Assembly: GCA_947449015.1 (NCBI GenBank)
Contig: CANFQA010000013.1
Span: forward strand, 1 to 58,603
DNA length: 58,603 bases
Reading direction: 5' to 3'
Source: Microthrixaceae bacterium
Lineage (GTDB): Bacteria; Actinomycetota; Acidimicrobiia; Acidimicrobiales; Acidimicrobilacustridaceae
The position numbers and the translations under genes are program-made. Positions 44,392-53,376 of this stretch are shown piece after piece; position 1 is the first letter of the stretch; each line of letters begins with the position of its first letter. A model generated the notes under the pieces. The model was not told the origin of the DNA and made no database searches. It worked only from the letters and a program-made list of their open reading frames with translations.

Positions 44392-44718
44392 ATGATCCGC
44401 AACCACCGAGTCATCGCATTGATCGTCGGTCTCGGCGCAATCGCGTCGATGCTCGCGGGGTTCGGGGTCGCCAAGTCGCTTGTTGCCGCTGCGGTCAGCT
44501 GGCTCATTCTGCGCACTGGGGTGCTCATGCTTGGTGGACTGGCACGCCCCATCCCCACACCGCCGCCGGCCGGCGAGATGCGCAAGGTCAAAATCACCTA
44601 TCGGTGTGAGATCTGCGGCACCGAAGTTCGCATGACCGCCGCCCCCGATGAGGACCCAGAACCGCCCCGCCACTGCCAGGAAGACATGGCGCTGGTGACC
44701 CCGGTCGACGACATCTGA
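44392..44718 (+). CDS. Small membrane protein with a C-terminal zinc-ribbon-like motif
   Basis: 108 residues. Two hydrophobic segments (VIALIVGLGAIASMLAGFGVA and LVAAAVSWLILRTGVLMLGGL) are joined by a short loop. A Pro-rich linker leads to a cytoplasmic YRCEICGTEVRM...PPRHCQEDM, giving CxxC and HC pairs for one zinc. I do not know its function. It follows the thiolase gene by 3 bases and is likely co-transcribed. Confidence 0.72.
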   Translation: MIRNHRVIALIVGLGAIASMLAGFGVAKSLVAAAVSWLILRTGVLMLGGLARPIPTPPPAGEMRKVKITYRCEICGTEVRMTAAPDEDPEPPRHCQEDMALVTPVDDI

Positions 44719-44723
44719 AAGTT

Positions 44724-44830
44724 CTCCCCAGCCTGTGGACAGCCTTGGGGAGGGTTACACCGATGTAACCCCACGTTCACCCGACGTGGAAGAGATTTAT
44801 CTAGCGCCCCAAGGGATCGCGAGAATTCTC
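44724..44830. promoter_or_regulatory. Cluster of four inverted repeats between convergent genes
   Basis: CTCCCCA (44724-44730) with TGGGGAG (44746-44752); GGGTTAC (44752-44758) with GTAACCC (44765-44771); CCACGT (44771-44776) with ACGTGG (44784-44789); and GAGAATTCTC (44821-44830). They lie in the 212-base gap between the zinc-ribbon gene and crgA. The first may end transcription of the thiolase unit. I see no gene in 44719-44930. Confidence 0.55.
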
Positions 44831-44930
44831 TCCTGATGTCGCAAATCTGGGGATGAGCCAACGGAAATCCACTGATTCACCGCCTTGACCCTCGTAAGGG
44901 CCAGGCATCAATGCCCCAAATGGCGGTTGA

Positions 44931-45311
44931 TCAGCGGTACTGGGTGGCCGAGATAATGCCGCCGAGAATAAGCCCGAGTCCGCCAAGCAGCCACCAGTTA
45001 CTGGAGGCGCCAGGCAGCAGCAGATTCACGTAGTGCATGAAGATCACAAGGAACCCGAGCAGGAAGCCCCCGATCATGGCGACCGGCACCCAGCGCGGGG
45101 TGAGACCGTCCAGCCGAGGTGCCGGCGGGGTGTAGCGGGTCGAGGCTGCAGCGGCATGGCCGCTGGTGGTCACCTTATGGGTCTTGACCGGTCCGCCCTT
45201 GGGCGTGACGCGACCGCCACCGGTGCGACCGTCGCTGCGGCTCTTGCCGCGACCAGTGCCGCGACCGCTAGCGCTGGCACTTTTCTCGGATGATCCATCT
45301 TTGGAAGCCAT
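44931..45311 (-). CDS. crgA: Cell division protein CrgA
   Basis: 126 residues. A basic, Gly/Ser/Lys-rich tail (1-70) precedes two transmembrane helices ([22 protein letters not shown] and [21 protein letters not shown]); the ATQYR end is typical of CrgA. In mycobacteria CrgA recruits divisome proteins to the FtsZ ring. The tail is longer than in mycobacterial forms. It diverges from pabA with only 69 bases between starts, and both appear leaderless. Confidence 0.9.
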   Translation of the reverse strand: MASKDGSSEKSASASGRGTGRGKSRSDGRTGGGRVTPKGGPVKTHKVTTSGHAAAASTRYTPPAPRLDGLTPRWVPVAMIGGFLLGFLVIFMHYVNLLLPGASSNWWLLGGLGLILGGIISATQYR

Positions 45312-45317
45312 GCCCGA

Positions 45318-45323
45318 ACAGTA
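45318..45323 (-). promoter_or_regulatory. Probable -10 element, leaderless crgA
   Basis: TACTGT on the minus strand ends 6 bases before the crgA ATG; no Shine-Dalgarno sequence is present. Confidence 0.5.
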
Positions 45324-45366
45324 GCGGCGAGCGGGAATCCATGTTCACCGTTCCCGACCCGAGCGA

Positions 45367-45372
45367 TAGGGT
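45367..45372 (+). promoter_or_regulatory. Probable -10 element, leaderless pabA
   Basis: TAGGGT ends 8 bases before the ATG at 45381, with the same sequence and spacing as the FKBP gene at 9699. Confidence 0.55.
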
Positions 45373-45380
45373 CAGCGGCG

Positions 45381-45959
45381 ATGACTCCCCGGATTCTCGT
45401 GCTCGACAACTACGACTCGTTCGTGTTCAACCTGGTGCAGTACCTGGGAGAGCTTGGTGCCGAGCCGATGGTGCACCGTTGTGACTCGCTCACTCTTGAC
45501 CAGATCGATGCGCTGAACCCCGATGGAGTCCTCATCAGCCCCGGCCCCGGACGACCAGAAGATGCCGGTCTCTCCAATGAGGTCATCAGCCATTTCGCTG
45601 GACGTATCCCGGTGTTCGGAGTCTGTCTTGGCCACCAATGCATCGGCCAGATCTACGGCGGCGACGTCGTGCGAGCACCCGAGATCATGCACGGCAAGAC
45701 ATCACTGATCGAACACACTGGGGTCGGCGTGTTCACCGGTCTGCCCAACCCGTTCGAAGCCACCCGCTACCACTCACTGGTGGTTCAGCGCGACACCATG
45801 CCTGATGTGCTGGAGATCACCGCATGGACCAACGATGGTCTCGTGATGGGACTGCGCCATCGAGAGCTCGATGTCGAAGGTGTGCAATTCCACCCCGAAT
45901 CGATCCTCACCTCCGGTGGGCATCAACTCGTAGCGAATTTCCTCGATCGCTGTCGCTAA
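45381..45959 (+). CDS. pabA: Glutamine amidotransferase of anthranilate / aminodeoxychorismate synthase
   Basis: A 192-residue class I glutamine amidotransferase. The [19 protein letters not shown] start is diagnostic of TrpG/PabA. The oxyanion strand [11 protein letters not shown], nucleophile Cys82 ([10 protein letters not shown]) and the His171-Glu173 pair (VQFHPES) are intact. It supplies ammonia to chorismate for tryptophan or folate (p-aminobenzoate). The synthase subunit is not adjacent, and location next to crgA and pknB is conserved in mycobacteria. It may serve both pathways. Confidence 0.94.
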   Translation: MTPRILVLDNYDSFVFNLVQYLGELGAEPMVHRCDSLTLDQIDALNPDGVLISPGPGRPEDAGLSNEVISHFAGRIPVFGVCLGHQCIGQIYGGDVVRAPEIMHGKTSLIEHTGVGVFTGLPNPFEATRYHSLVVQRDTMPDVLEITAWTNDGLVMGLRHRELDVEGVQFHPESILTSGGHQLVANFLDRCR

Positions 45960-46015
45960 AGGCGCTCGCTAACCAACACGCCCTTCTCAATGAGCGCTTG
46001 CCGCGGAGTTTGCGA

Positions 46016-47764
46016 CTACGGCGCCTTGGTGGTGCTGGTCGTCGATGATGACGAGGTGCTCGAGGAAGGACCGCTCGACACCACGAGGGTGACGTTGGAT
46101 CCCTTCGCTGCCTGTGTACCGGCCGACGGGTTGGTGCTGATGACAGAGTTTGCCGGCACCGACGACGATGGCTGCGTGGTGGTGGACACCTTGAACCCGG
46201 CCTGACCCAGTGCGTTCGAAGCCGCAGTTGCCGTCATCCCGGTCACATCAGGAACCGCAACCTGCGCCAATCCACTCGACACGTTGATCTGCACAACGGA
46301 GTTCTTGGTGGCAGTGGTGTTGGCCGCTGGGCTCTGGGAAATGACCTGTCCCGTCGGGATGGTGTCGCTCGGTGTGGGAATGGCTTCAGGAATGAACCCA
46401 CTGGTCTTGAGCAGCGATTCGGCTGCGGCCTGCGTGCGACCCGTGACATCGGGGACCTTGGCATCGCCCACACCGCCACTGACGACGATCTCAATCGCGG
46501 ATCCCTGATCAGCCTTGGTATTGCCCTTCGGAGTCTGTTGGAACACCTCGTTGAGCGGCACGGTGTCGTTGGCCTGATTCTTCACTGTGACCTTGAACCC
46601 GGCATTGCGAAGCGTGTTGGTGGCGTCGACGACGTTGGTGCCGGTGACATCGGGAACCTCAACCTGCGGCGTGGACTTCCCAAGATTGTTGGCCAGGAAG
46701 AACAGACCGAGGCCGGCGACGGCCAGCACAGCGACAAGGATGCCGACATAGAGGCCGGTGCGCTTCTTTTCCGGTGGCGGGGCGTAGGTCATGGCTGTGG
46801 TGGGAGGTCCTCCGAATCCGGCTCCCCCGTTGGTCACGGGTACAGCGGTGGTGGCATCAGCCATCGTGGCACCGGCAACTGCACCGGCAGCGGCAAACGC
46901 GCCGGCGGCAGCGACGGGGCGACCATCAAGGAAGTTGCGGAGATCAGTTCGCAAGTCTTCGGCCGAGGCATAGCGAAGGAAAGGATCCTTATTGAGCAGC
47001 TTCATATCGACGGCTTCGAGGGCGACCGGCACGGTGGGGTTGATCTGGCTCGGCGGAATCGGCTGTTCCTGCACATGCTTGTAGGCAACTGCCACCGGCG
47101 AATCGCCGGCAAACGGCGGGCGTGCCGTGAGCATCTCGTAGAGAACACAACCAAGTGAGTAGAGGTCGGAACGGGGATCAACCGCGTGACCCTGTGCTTG
47201 CTCGGGCGAGAAGTAGGTGGCGGTGCCCATAACGGCACCGGCCTGGGTGAGATTGACCGACGCATCACCAGTGGTGATGGCCTGTGCGATGCCGAAGTCG
47301 GCAACCTTCACCTGACCGGTCGGGGTGATGAGGATGTTGCCCGGCTTGATATCGCGATGCACAACACCATTGCGATGAGCGAAGGCGAGCGCAGCGGCAA
47401 CATCGGCAGTGATCTCGGCAGAGCGATTGGGATGAAGCGGGCCCTCGGTATGGACGATCTCGGAAAGCGGGCGACCGTCGATGTATTCCATGACGATGAA
47501 ATACGTGCCGTACTGCTGGCCCCAGTCGTAGACCGCCACGATGTTGGGATGGTTGAGATTGGCGGCAGCCTGCGCCTCACGGCGGAAACGTTCAACAAAC
47601 AGCTCATCGCGTGCATGTTCGGCAAAAAGAACCTTGACCGCTACTGGACGATCGAGCAGAAGGTCGCGGGCGAGATACACGTCGGCCATACCGCCGCGGG
47701 CGAGCTTGCGATGCAATTCGTAGCGGTCGTTGAACACTGTTGGCGCTGAAGGCGTGTCACTCAT
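46016..47764 (-). CDS. pknB: Ser/Thr protein kinase PknB with three PASTA domains
   Basis: 582 residues. The kinase domain (about 15-280) has the P-loop LARGGMADVY, Lys44 (VAVKVL), HRDIKPGN (Asp138), DFG (Asp157) and an activation loop with Thr181 and Thr183. An Ala/Gly-rich juxtamembrane region follows, then one transmembrane helix (about 337-358) and three PASTA repeats (about 366-565, each starting VxVPDVTG), ending in a Ser/Thr-rich tail. PASTA repeats sense muropeptide or lipid II and control wall synthesis and division. It is last in its cluster and has its own leaderless-type promoter. Confidence 0.95.
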   Translation of the reverse strand: MSDTPSAPTVFNDRYELHRKLARGGMADVYLARDLLLDRPVAVKVLFAEHARDELFVERFRREAQAAANLNHPNIVAVYDWGQQYGTYFIVMEYIDGRPLSEIVHTEGPLHPNRSAEITADVAAALAFAHRNGVVHRDIKPGNILITPTGQVKVADFGIAQAITTGDASVNLTQAGAVMGTATYFSPEQAQGHAVDPRSDLYSLGCVLYEMLTARPPFAGDSPVAVAYKHVQEQPIPPSQINPTVPVALEAVDMKLLNKDPFLRYASAEDLRTDLRNFLDGRPVAAAGAFAAAGAVAGATMADATTAVPVTNGGAGFGGPPTTAMTYAPPPEKKRTGLYVGILVAVLAVAGLGLFFLANNLGKSTPQVEVPDVTGTNVVDATNTLRNAGFKVTVKNQANDTVPLNEVFQQTPKGNTKADQGSAIEIVVSGGVGDAKVPDVTGRTQAAAESLLKTSGFIPEAIPTPSDTIPTGQVISQSPAANTTATKNSVVQINVSSGLAQVAVPDVTGMTATAASNALGQAGFKVSTTTQPSSSVPANSVISTNPSAGTQAAKGSNVTLVVSSGPSSSTSSSSTTSTTKAP

Positions 47765-47772
47765 CGACCCCA

Positions 47773-47778
47773 ACACTA
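47773..47778 (-). promoter_or_regulatory. Probable -10 element, leaderless pknB
   Basis: TAGTGT on the minus strand ends 8 bases before the pknB ATG, giving pknB a promoter inside the 103-base gap after pbpA. Confidence 0.5.
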
Positions 47779-47867
47779 CTGACGCAGCGTCGGACCCGCT
47801 GCACATACGCACGACGTTTCATCCCCCATTCGGGGCCAGTGCAGGCAAAAAACTTCGCTGAATTCGA

Positions 47868-49349
47868 TCAGGCCAAACCCTGCGCCTTGAGCGCCGCAAG
47901 CAACACCGCACGGGCAATCGGCGCGGCCACCACACCTCCGGTGGCCTCGCTGGCCCCGGATTGATCGAGGACCACGACAGCGACTGCCACGGTTGCCGGC
48001 TGCCCTGGCGGACCGGCGAAGCCGATGATCCAGGTGTGGCTGCGCGGTGGAGTGGTGCCGAGCTGGGCAGTACCGGTCTTACCGCCGACATCGAATCCAG
48101 GGATCGCCATTGCGGTAGCCGTGCCGCCCTGAACCACTCCGATCATGTCTTGGCGCATCGTGGCGGCGAACACATCAGTCATCGGATGTAACCACGGGGT
48201 CGGTGTGTAGGACTTCACTACCTCGCCCTGTGAGTTACGCACCTCGTTGAGCACGTGCGGCTTCATGATCGTTCCACCATTGGCGACTCCGGCAGCGACC
48301 AAAGCCATCTGCAGCGGTGAGGCCTGCACATCGTTCTGCCCAATCGAGGATTGCGCGAGCTTGGCAGGGTTTTTCCCGACATCAGTTGGGAACACTGACC
48401 GGACCCCGCCGGGCAGATCGATCGGGGGCGTGGAATTGAACCCCCAATTCGCGACTCCCGCGACCATGTCATCAGGGCCGATGGTCTCGGCTCCCATCTC
48501 TGCGAACGCCGAGTTACATGAGGTCTTGAGAATCTCGGGAAGCGCACCGCCGCACACCTCACCGCCGAAGTTCTTGATCGGAAGTGTTGTGTTCTTCGCG
48601 GTGTAACCGTTGCTGAATGGATACGAGGGGTCGACATCGGTGACCTTGCCCGTCTGCAGCCCAATGCCACCGGTAACCACCTTGAAGGTGGAACCCGGGA
48701 AGTAGCGGTCCTGGAACTGATGGGAACGAAGGGGATTGCCCGGAGCAGCGGTGAGTCGATTCCAATTCGCGTTCGCGGCCTTCGAGTCAAGCGTGCTGAT
48801 CTCGTTCGGGTCATAGGAGGGCGAACTCCAAAAAGCGAGAACGTCACCGGTGCGAGGATCAAGCGCGACAACTGAACCGGCTCGATCGCCGAGGCTGTCG
48901 CGAGCAACCTGCTGCACGTCTTTGCGAACAGTGAGCGACACATCTCCCACGTTCTCGCGAGCGATGAGGAGATCGGAGAATCCACTGACCTGCTGCGCAA
49001 ACGTGGTCCCTGCCAGCTCACTGTTGTACTGCCGCTCAACCGCAGTAGACCCGAACGTGAACGAGTAGTACCCGGTGACCTGACCGAAGAGTTCGCCCTC
49101 CGGATAGACCCGCATGCGACCGAACTCAGAGGTCCGATCCGGATTGGCGATGCTCTGAGCCAACAGCACACCATCAGCAGTGGTGATAGTGCCCCGGGGC
49201 CGGTTGTAATCGCGGCGTATCTGGGCAGTGTTGAGCGGATTGGAATCAAGGCTCTGCTTCTGCACGACCTGGATCCAGTTGAGCTTCACGAACAGGATCA
49301 GATAAAGCCCGATGATGACAGCACCAAGTCGGCGGATATTGCGGTTCAT
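47868..49349 (-). CDS. pbpA: Class B penicillin-binding protein (PbpA)
   Basis: 493 residues. A single N-terminal transmembrane anchor (about 9-22) is followed by a dimerisation/pedestal domain and a transpeptidase domain with Ser220-x-x-Lys223 (GSTFKV), SxN (Ser277-Cys-Asn279) and Lys424-Thr-Gly (GGKTGTAQ). It crosslinks peptidoglycan with the SEDS partner encoded just upstream, whose stop overlaps its start (ATGA). The pairing RodA-PbpA is conserved in actinobacteria. Confidence 0.95.
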   Translation of the reverse strand: MNRNIRRLGAVIIGLYLILFVKLNWIQVVQKQSLDSNPLNTAQIRRDYNRPRGTITTADGVLLAQSIANPDRTSEFGRMRVYPEGELFGQVTGYYSFTFGSTAVERQYNSELAGTTFAQQVSGFSDLLIARENVGDVSLTVRKDVQQVARDSLGDRAGSVVALDPRTGDVLAFWSSPSYDPNEISTLDSKAANANWNRLTAAPGNPLRSHQFQDRYFPGSTFKVVTGGIGLQTGKVTDVDPSYPFSNGYTAKNTTLPIKNFGGEVCGGALPEILKTSCNSAFAEMGAETIGPDDMVAGVANWGFNSTPPIDLPGGVRSVFPTDVGKNPAKLAQSSIGQNDVQASPLQMALVAAGVANGGTIMKPHVLNEVRNSQGEVVKSYTPTPWLHPMTDVFAATMRQDMIGVVQGGTATAMAIPGFDVGGKTGTAQLGTTPPRSHTWIIGFAGPPGQPATVAVAVVVLDQSGASEATGGVVAAPIARAVLLAALKAQGLA

Positions 49350-50647
49350 GCCGCGACCTCAGTCATAGGCACCGGCTGACGGGCACGCTCACTCTGATCG
49401 CTAATACGCAGCAGCAGCGCGAGCAATACGTAGTTCACAACCAGCGATGAGCCGCCGTAGGAAACGAATGGCAGCGTCACGCCGGTAAGCGGCAAAACGC
49501 GCAGCACACCGGCAACGATGACGAAGGCCTGCAAACCGAGCAGCAGCGTCAGGCCAGTGGCCAACAACTTGTCGAACGCATGATCCGCTCGTGTGGCAAT
49601 GCGCAGACCTGAACCGACCATCAGCAGATAGGCGATCAGCACGAGAGCACCACCGGCGAGCCCGAGTTCCTCGGCGATCACCGCGAAGATGAAGTCGTTC
49701 TCGCTGGCCGGGATGCGAACTCCCCCGCCGAGGCCAAGGCCGGTTCCGGTGACTCCACCGAACGCCATGGCGAACATGCTTTGGATGATCTGGTAGCCGT
49801 CACCGGCCGGGTGCTTCCAGGGATCAAGCCAGATGCTGACGCGTGTCTGCACATGGGTGAACGAACGCCAGGCGAAGTAGGCGCCGGCACCGAACAGACT
49901 GAAACCGATGACAAGGAACGAGGTGCGTTGCGTGGCCACCCACAGCATCACGATGAACAGGGCGAAGAACAGCAATGAGGACCCGAGGTCCTTCTGGTAC
50001 ACCATCACCAGCAATGTGACCGCCCAGGCCACGAGCACCGGACCCAAGTATTTCGGGTCAGGGAGCCGGAAGGGACCGACCTTCCAGACGCTGGTGGCGA
50101 TGAGTTCGCGTTGATCGGCGAGATAGGCCGCGAAGAAAATCGCCAGAACAACTTTGGCGATCTCGCCAGGCTGAAAACTGATGGGTCCCAACGCCACCCA
50201 GATGCGGCTGCCGTTGACCGTGCGCCCGATAACGGGAAAGAGGGGCAAAAGGAGTAGCAGGATGCCGCCAAGAGCGAAGGTGTATCGGTACCGCTCGAGA
50301 CTTCGCGGCCGCTTCACCACAACAAGGGTGAGCACGAAGGCCACAACTCCAACTGCGGTCCAGGTGGCCTGCGCGGCGGCCAACTTCTGATCAAGACCGG
50401 CAATGACGACGTAGCCAAGACCGTTAAGAAGGGCGACGGTAGGTAGCAAAATCGGATCGGAATCTGGAGCAAGACGTCGCACCGCGACATGGGCGCCGAG
50501 CAGCAGGCCGAGCACAAGCACCAGGAACGGCACGATGTTGGCCGGAATGCGGGACTCGGATCCGAGGCTGGCAAGCACATACGCGCTGGCCGTGATGATC
50601 ACGACCAACAACATCAATCCCAGTTCGGTGTTGCGCCGACGCGTCAC
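49346..50647 (-). CDS. rodA: SEDS-family peptidoglycan glycosyltransferase (RodA/FtsW)
   Basis: 433 residues with about 10-11 membrane helices and a GTG start. SEDS hallmarks are NGSRIWVALGPISFQPGEIAKVVLAIF, YQKDLGSSLLFFALF, and the C-terminal LPLTGVTLPFVSYGGSSL. The conserved Trp-x-x-hydrophobic block FQPGEIAK carries the catalytic-region Glu. It polymerises lipid II, with PbpA as the crosslinking partner. It starts 4 bases after the phosphatase gene stop, so translation is probably coupled. Confidence 0.94.
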   Translation of the reverse strand: MTRRRNTELGLMLLVVIITASAYVLASLGSESRIPANIVPFLVLVLGLLLGAHVAVRRLAPDSDPILLPTVALLNGLGYVVIAGLDQKLAAAQATWTAVGVVAFVLTLVVVKRPRSLERYRYTFALGGILLLLLPLFPVIGRTVNGSRIWVALGPISFQPGEIAKVVLAIFFAAYLADQRELIATSVWKVGPFRLPDPKYLGPVLVAWAVTLLVMVYQKDLGSSLLFFALFIVMLWVATQRTSFLVIGFSLFGAGAYFAWRSFTHVQTRVSIWLDPWKHPAGDGYQIIQSMFAMAFGGVTGTGLGLGGGVRIPASENDFIFAVIAEELGLAGGALVLIAYLLMVGSGLRIATRADHAFDKLLATGLTLLLGLQAFVIVAGVLRVLPLTGVTLPFVSYGGSSLVVNYVLLALLLRISDQSERARQPVPMTEVAA

Positions 50648-50651
50648 CGGT

Positions 50652-51917
50652 TCACCCTGTGGTCGTCGTGACGCCAGGCAACGAAGTGGTCGTGCTCGGT
50701 GGTGTCTGCTTATCGATCACGTTCTCAACATTGCGCACATAGGTGCGCGCCGCCGAGAGTGTGGGCTGCTCGACCCCGGCAACGACGGCGGACCGGTACG
50801 GATCGGGCACTGCGTTGAGTTCCAGGTCGGTGTTCTCAACGAGTTCAGGTTCGATCCACAGCAAACCACCGGGTTTGCCGCGATAAATCACGACCTGATC
50901 GCCTTGGGTACCGACGAAGTAGGTGCGGTTGCCGGTCCACCAGATGAACCCGAACACGAACAACCCCAGCACCGCCAGCGAACCGAGGAAAAGTCCAACT
51001 CGCCAGGTCATTGTGGAGGTGAGCATGGCCCGCAGACGGACAATTGCCGGTTCGTCTGCGTGTGGTTCGGCAGCATTGGATTCTGCGGCCGAAGAATTCG
51101 CTGAATCTGCTGTTGGTCCAAACCCCGTCAGTTCGGGATCGCTTTTTGCCGATCGATAGGTGATCCGTGAATTCCCAATATTCGAGGGGTCACGTCCGGC
51201 ATCGTCAAGGACATCCACGATGACACAGGTGATGTTGTCTCGACCGGCGTTCTCATTTGCCAAACGAACGAGTTCCTGAGCCGCCTCGGTGGGATCTGCG
51301 AGCCGACGCAAGGTCGCGGCGATACGAGGTTCATCGACCTCGTTGAACAGACCATCGCTGCACAGCAGATAGCGATCACCAATGACCGGCATGATCTCCC
51401 AGGAATCGACAAGAACACGGCCATCGATACCAAGCGCACGGGTGAGGATGTTGCGCTGCGGGTGAACAGCGGCTTCATCGGCAGTGATCCGACCTTGCCG
51501 TTGCAGCGTGGCTACGAGACTGTGGTCCTCGGTGATCTGATGGAGTTCACCGTCAGAGAGCAGATACAGGCGCGAGTCACCGACGTTGACAACCGCGATC
51601 GCATCGCTGCCGTGCGCCTCGACAAGCGCCATTGCGCACACTGTGGTGCCCATTCCGGCAAGACCCGGATCGGTTGCGGCCCGCTCGACCAACGCAGCAT
51701 TGGCCTGCTCGACGGCAGCCACCAGCACATCGGTTCCAGCGGAGTTGAAGGCACCGGCAAGCGTGTCAAGAGCGAGATGACTGGCGACTTCTCCGGCCTG
51801 ATGTCCACCCATCCCATCGGCCACGGCAAACAGCCCATCGACGGTGAGCAGCGCGTCCTCATTGGCCTGACGAATGCGGCCAGTATCAGTGGCCGATCCC
51901 CAGGCGAACCTCGTCAT
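50652..51917 (-). CDS. pstP: PP2C-family Ser/Thr phosphatase (PstP)
   Basis: 421 residues. The metal-binding PP2C motifs are NEDALLTVDGLFAVADGMGGHQAGE, VNVGDSRLYLL, LCSDGLF and AGRDNITCVIVDVLD. An Asn/Glu/Ala-rich linker, one transmembrane helix (VGLFLGSLAVLGLFVFGFIWW) and an extracytoplasmic domain with a Thr-rich end follow. It dephosphorylates PknB and its substrates. The ATG overlaps the fhaB stop (ATGA). Confidence 0.94.
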   Translation of the reverse strand: MTRFAWGSATDTGRIRQANEDALLTVDGLFAVADGMGGHQAGEVASHLALDTLAGAFNSAGTDVLVAAVEQANAALVERAATDPGLAGMGTTVCAMALVEAHGSDAIAVVNVGDSRLYLLSDGELHQITEDHSLVATLQRQGRITADEAAVHPQRNILTRALGIDGRVLVDSWEIMPVIGDRYLLCSDGLFNEVDEPRIAATLRRLADPTEAAQELVRLANENAGRDNITCVIVDVLDDAGRDPSNIGNSRITYRSAKSDPELTGFGPTADSANSSAAESNAAEPHADEPAIVRLRAMLTSTMTWRVGLFLGSLAVLGLFVFGFIWWTGNRTYFVGTQGDQVVIYRGKPGGLLWIEPELVENTDLELNAVPDPYRSAVVAGVEQPTLSAARTYVRNVENVIDKQTPPSTTTSLPGVTTTTG

Positions 51918-52387
51918 TGCATCTCCAAGATGGTGTTGCCGATCTGGAGGCGATCGCCCGGCGAGATGACCATCGGACCAGAGACCTTCTGCCGATTGAG
52001 CCAGGTTCCGTTGGTGGAACCAAGGTCCTCGACCTGCCAGGTGCTGTCACGGGCGAACAATCTCGCGTGAATCTGCGATGCGTAGGTGTCATCAAGGGTG
52101 ATCTGACATCCCGCGGCGCGTCCGATGGATGCTTCGGTTTCGAGCTGGAAAACACTGCCGAAAAGCTCAACTGGTTCAAGCACCACCAACTGTGGCTTGA
52201 CCACCTTGGGCTGATCGCGGCGTGGGCGACGCGACGCCAAGTGTGCCGGCAGCGGCGCCGCTGGTTGCGCTCGATGTCCCGCGGGACGCAGTTCGGCCCA
52301 AACCGCGCGCACCACGCGGAAGAAGAACAGATACAACAGAACGAGCAGCGCGATTTTGAGGACGAACAGCAGCTGATCAGAGACCAC
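51914..52387 (-). CDS. fhaB: FHA-domain protein FhaB (FipA-like)
   Basis: 157 residues from GTG 52385-52387. An N-terminal transmembrane helix (LLFVLKIALLVLLYLFFFRVV) is followed by a Pro/Arg-rich linker and a C-terminal FHA domain: ASIGRAAGCQITLDDTYASQIHARLF and LGSTNGTWLNRQ, with the phosphothreonine-binding Arg, Ser and Asn. In mycobacteria FhaB binds phosphorylated partners at the septum. It begins 2 bases after the fhaA stop. Confidence 0.9.
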   Translation of the reverse strand: MVSDQLLFVLKIALLVLLYLFFFRVVRAVWAELRPAGHRAQPAAPLPAHLASRRPRRDQPKVVKPQLVVLEPVELFGSVFQLETEASIGRAAGCQITLDDTYASQIHARLFARDSTWQVEDLGSTNGTWLNRQKVSGPMVISPGDRLQIGNTILEMQ

Positions 52388-52389
52388 GA

Positions 52390-53049
52390 TCAGGAAGCCT
52401 GGAAGGTGAGACGCAGGTTCCCGATGCCGATCTCGTCGCCGTCGCGCAGTTCGCGATCGGTGATTCGTACGCCATTGACAGTGCAACCGTTAGTCGAACC
52501 CAGATCAACAATGGCGAAACCGTTGCCGCGCTGATGGATTTCGGCGTGACGCCGAGACACGTTGGGGTCGAGCAACGTGACCTCGCATTCCGGAAGGCGA
52601 CCAATAGAGGTGATCTGGTCGCGCAAGACGAACCGCTCGCCAGAGGCAAGCAGCAGCGAACCCGCTCCAGCCCCACCCGCGCTCTCTCGGAAGCGAGCCT
52701 CGATCGCGAACATGCCGGTGCGCTGCTCGTCATCGATGACCAGTTCAGTCTCGACTGGTCCGACAAAGGAATACCCCTCATCGCGGGCATGCTCGCGGGC
52801 TGCGTCACAAAGTTCGCGAGCCAGGCTGTCGGCGAAATCAGCGAAGGACGCGTGGTCCTCGGCTGAAAGAGAGATGGAGAACGAGTTCGGGGTGATGCTG
52901 CGACCGCGGACGTCGAGCGTGCGCATGTCATCCATCTCTCGGGTGAGACGGCGACCGATCTCGATAGGCCTCACCCCACTGCGGAACACGCGAGAGAAGA
53001 CCCCTTCGACGGCGTGCTCCAGACGGCGCTCGAACCCCTTCAATCCCAC
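52390..53049 (-). CDS. fhaA: FHA-domain protein FhaA with DUF3662 domain
   Basis: 219 residues with a GTG start. The N-terminal DUF3662 domain (about 1-115; GLKGFERRLEHAVEGVFSRVFRSGVRPIEIGRRL in pattern) is joined by a short linker to the FHA domain (TSIGRLPECEVTLLDPNVSRRHAEIH, LGSTNGCTVNG). Mycobacterial FhaA has a long disordered linker; here it is only about 20-25 residues, so this is a compact form. It begins the phosphatase-SEDS-PBP-kinase cluster and appears leaderless. Confidence 0.92.
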   Translation of the reverse strand: MGLKGFERRLEHAVEGVFSRVFRSGVRPIEIGRRLTREMDDMRTLDVRGRSITPNSFSISLSAEDHASFADFADSLARELCDAAREHARDEGYSFVGPVETELVIDDEQRTGMFAIEARFRESAGGAGAGSLLLASGERFVLRDQITSIGRLPECEVTLLDPNVSRRHAEIHQRGNGFAIVDLGSTNGCTVNGVRITDRELRDGDEIGIGNLRLTFQAS

Positions 53050-53055
53050 GCCGAC

Positions 53056-53061
53056 ACGTTA
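53056..53061 (-). promoter_or_regulatory. Probable -10 element, leaderless fhaA
   Basis: TAACGT on the minus strand ends 6 bases before the GTG start, giving a promoter for the whole fhaA-to-pknB cluster. Confidence 0.5.
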
Positions 53062-53177
53062 CCCACCCTGCGCAGGCGTCCTGTGGCCGATCTGCAGTCG
53101 ATCTGCGTGTTTGTCGGGCGGGTGAGGTGCTGCGACAGTGGGCTGGGCTTCGATTCGTGAGGCATCGGGACGGGCGA

Positions 53178-53183
53178 TAGGGT
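53178..53183 (+). promoter_or_regulatory. Probable -10 element of tRNA-Leu
   Basis: TAGGGT ends 27 bases before the mature tRNA 5' end; the upstream -35 region is weak. Confidence 0.35.
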
Positions 53184-53210
53184 TTCAGTCCCAGCAATTG
53201 TCTTCACCAC

Positions 53211-53294
53211 GCGCGAGTGGCGGAATAGGCAGACGCGCAGGATTCAGGTTCCTGTGCCCGAAAGGGTGTGGGGGTTCAAGTCCCCCCTCGCGCA
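53211..53294 (+). tRNA. tRNA-Leu (anticodon CAG)
   Basis: 84 bases, a type II tRNA with a long variable arm (TGCCCGAAAGGGTG region). The acceptor stem pairs GCGCGAG with CTCGCGC, the anticodon loop carries CAG, and the T arm reads GGGGGTTCAAGTCCCCC. CCA is not encoded. It lies directly beyond fhaA, as leuT does in mycobacteria. Confidence 0.96.
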
Positions 53295-53376
53295 CTTCAG
53301 TTCAGCCCACGACGAGCCATGTTTGAGCGGTTCTCGTGGTTCTCCCGCAAGGAACCACGACGGGAAGGGGCCGGCC

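Noticed and set aside
44731-44740. Possible DnaA box (TGTGGACAG, one mismatch to the actinobacterial box)
   Set aside because: Only one good match is present; an origin needs several boxes, and dnaA, dnaN and gyrB are not in the window.
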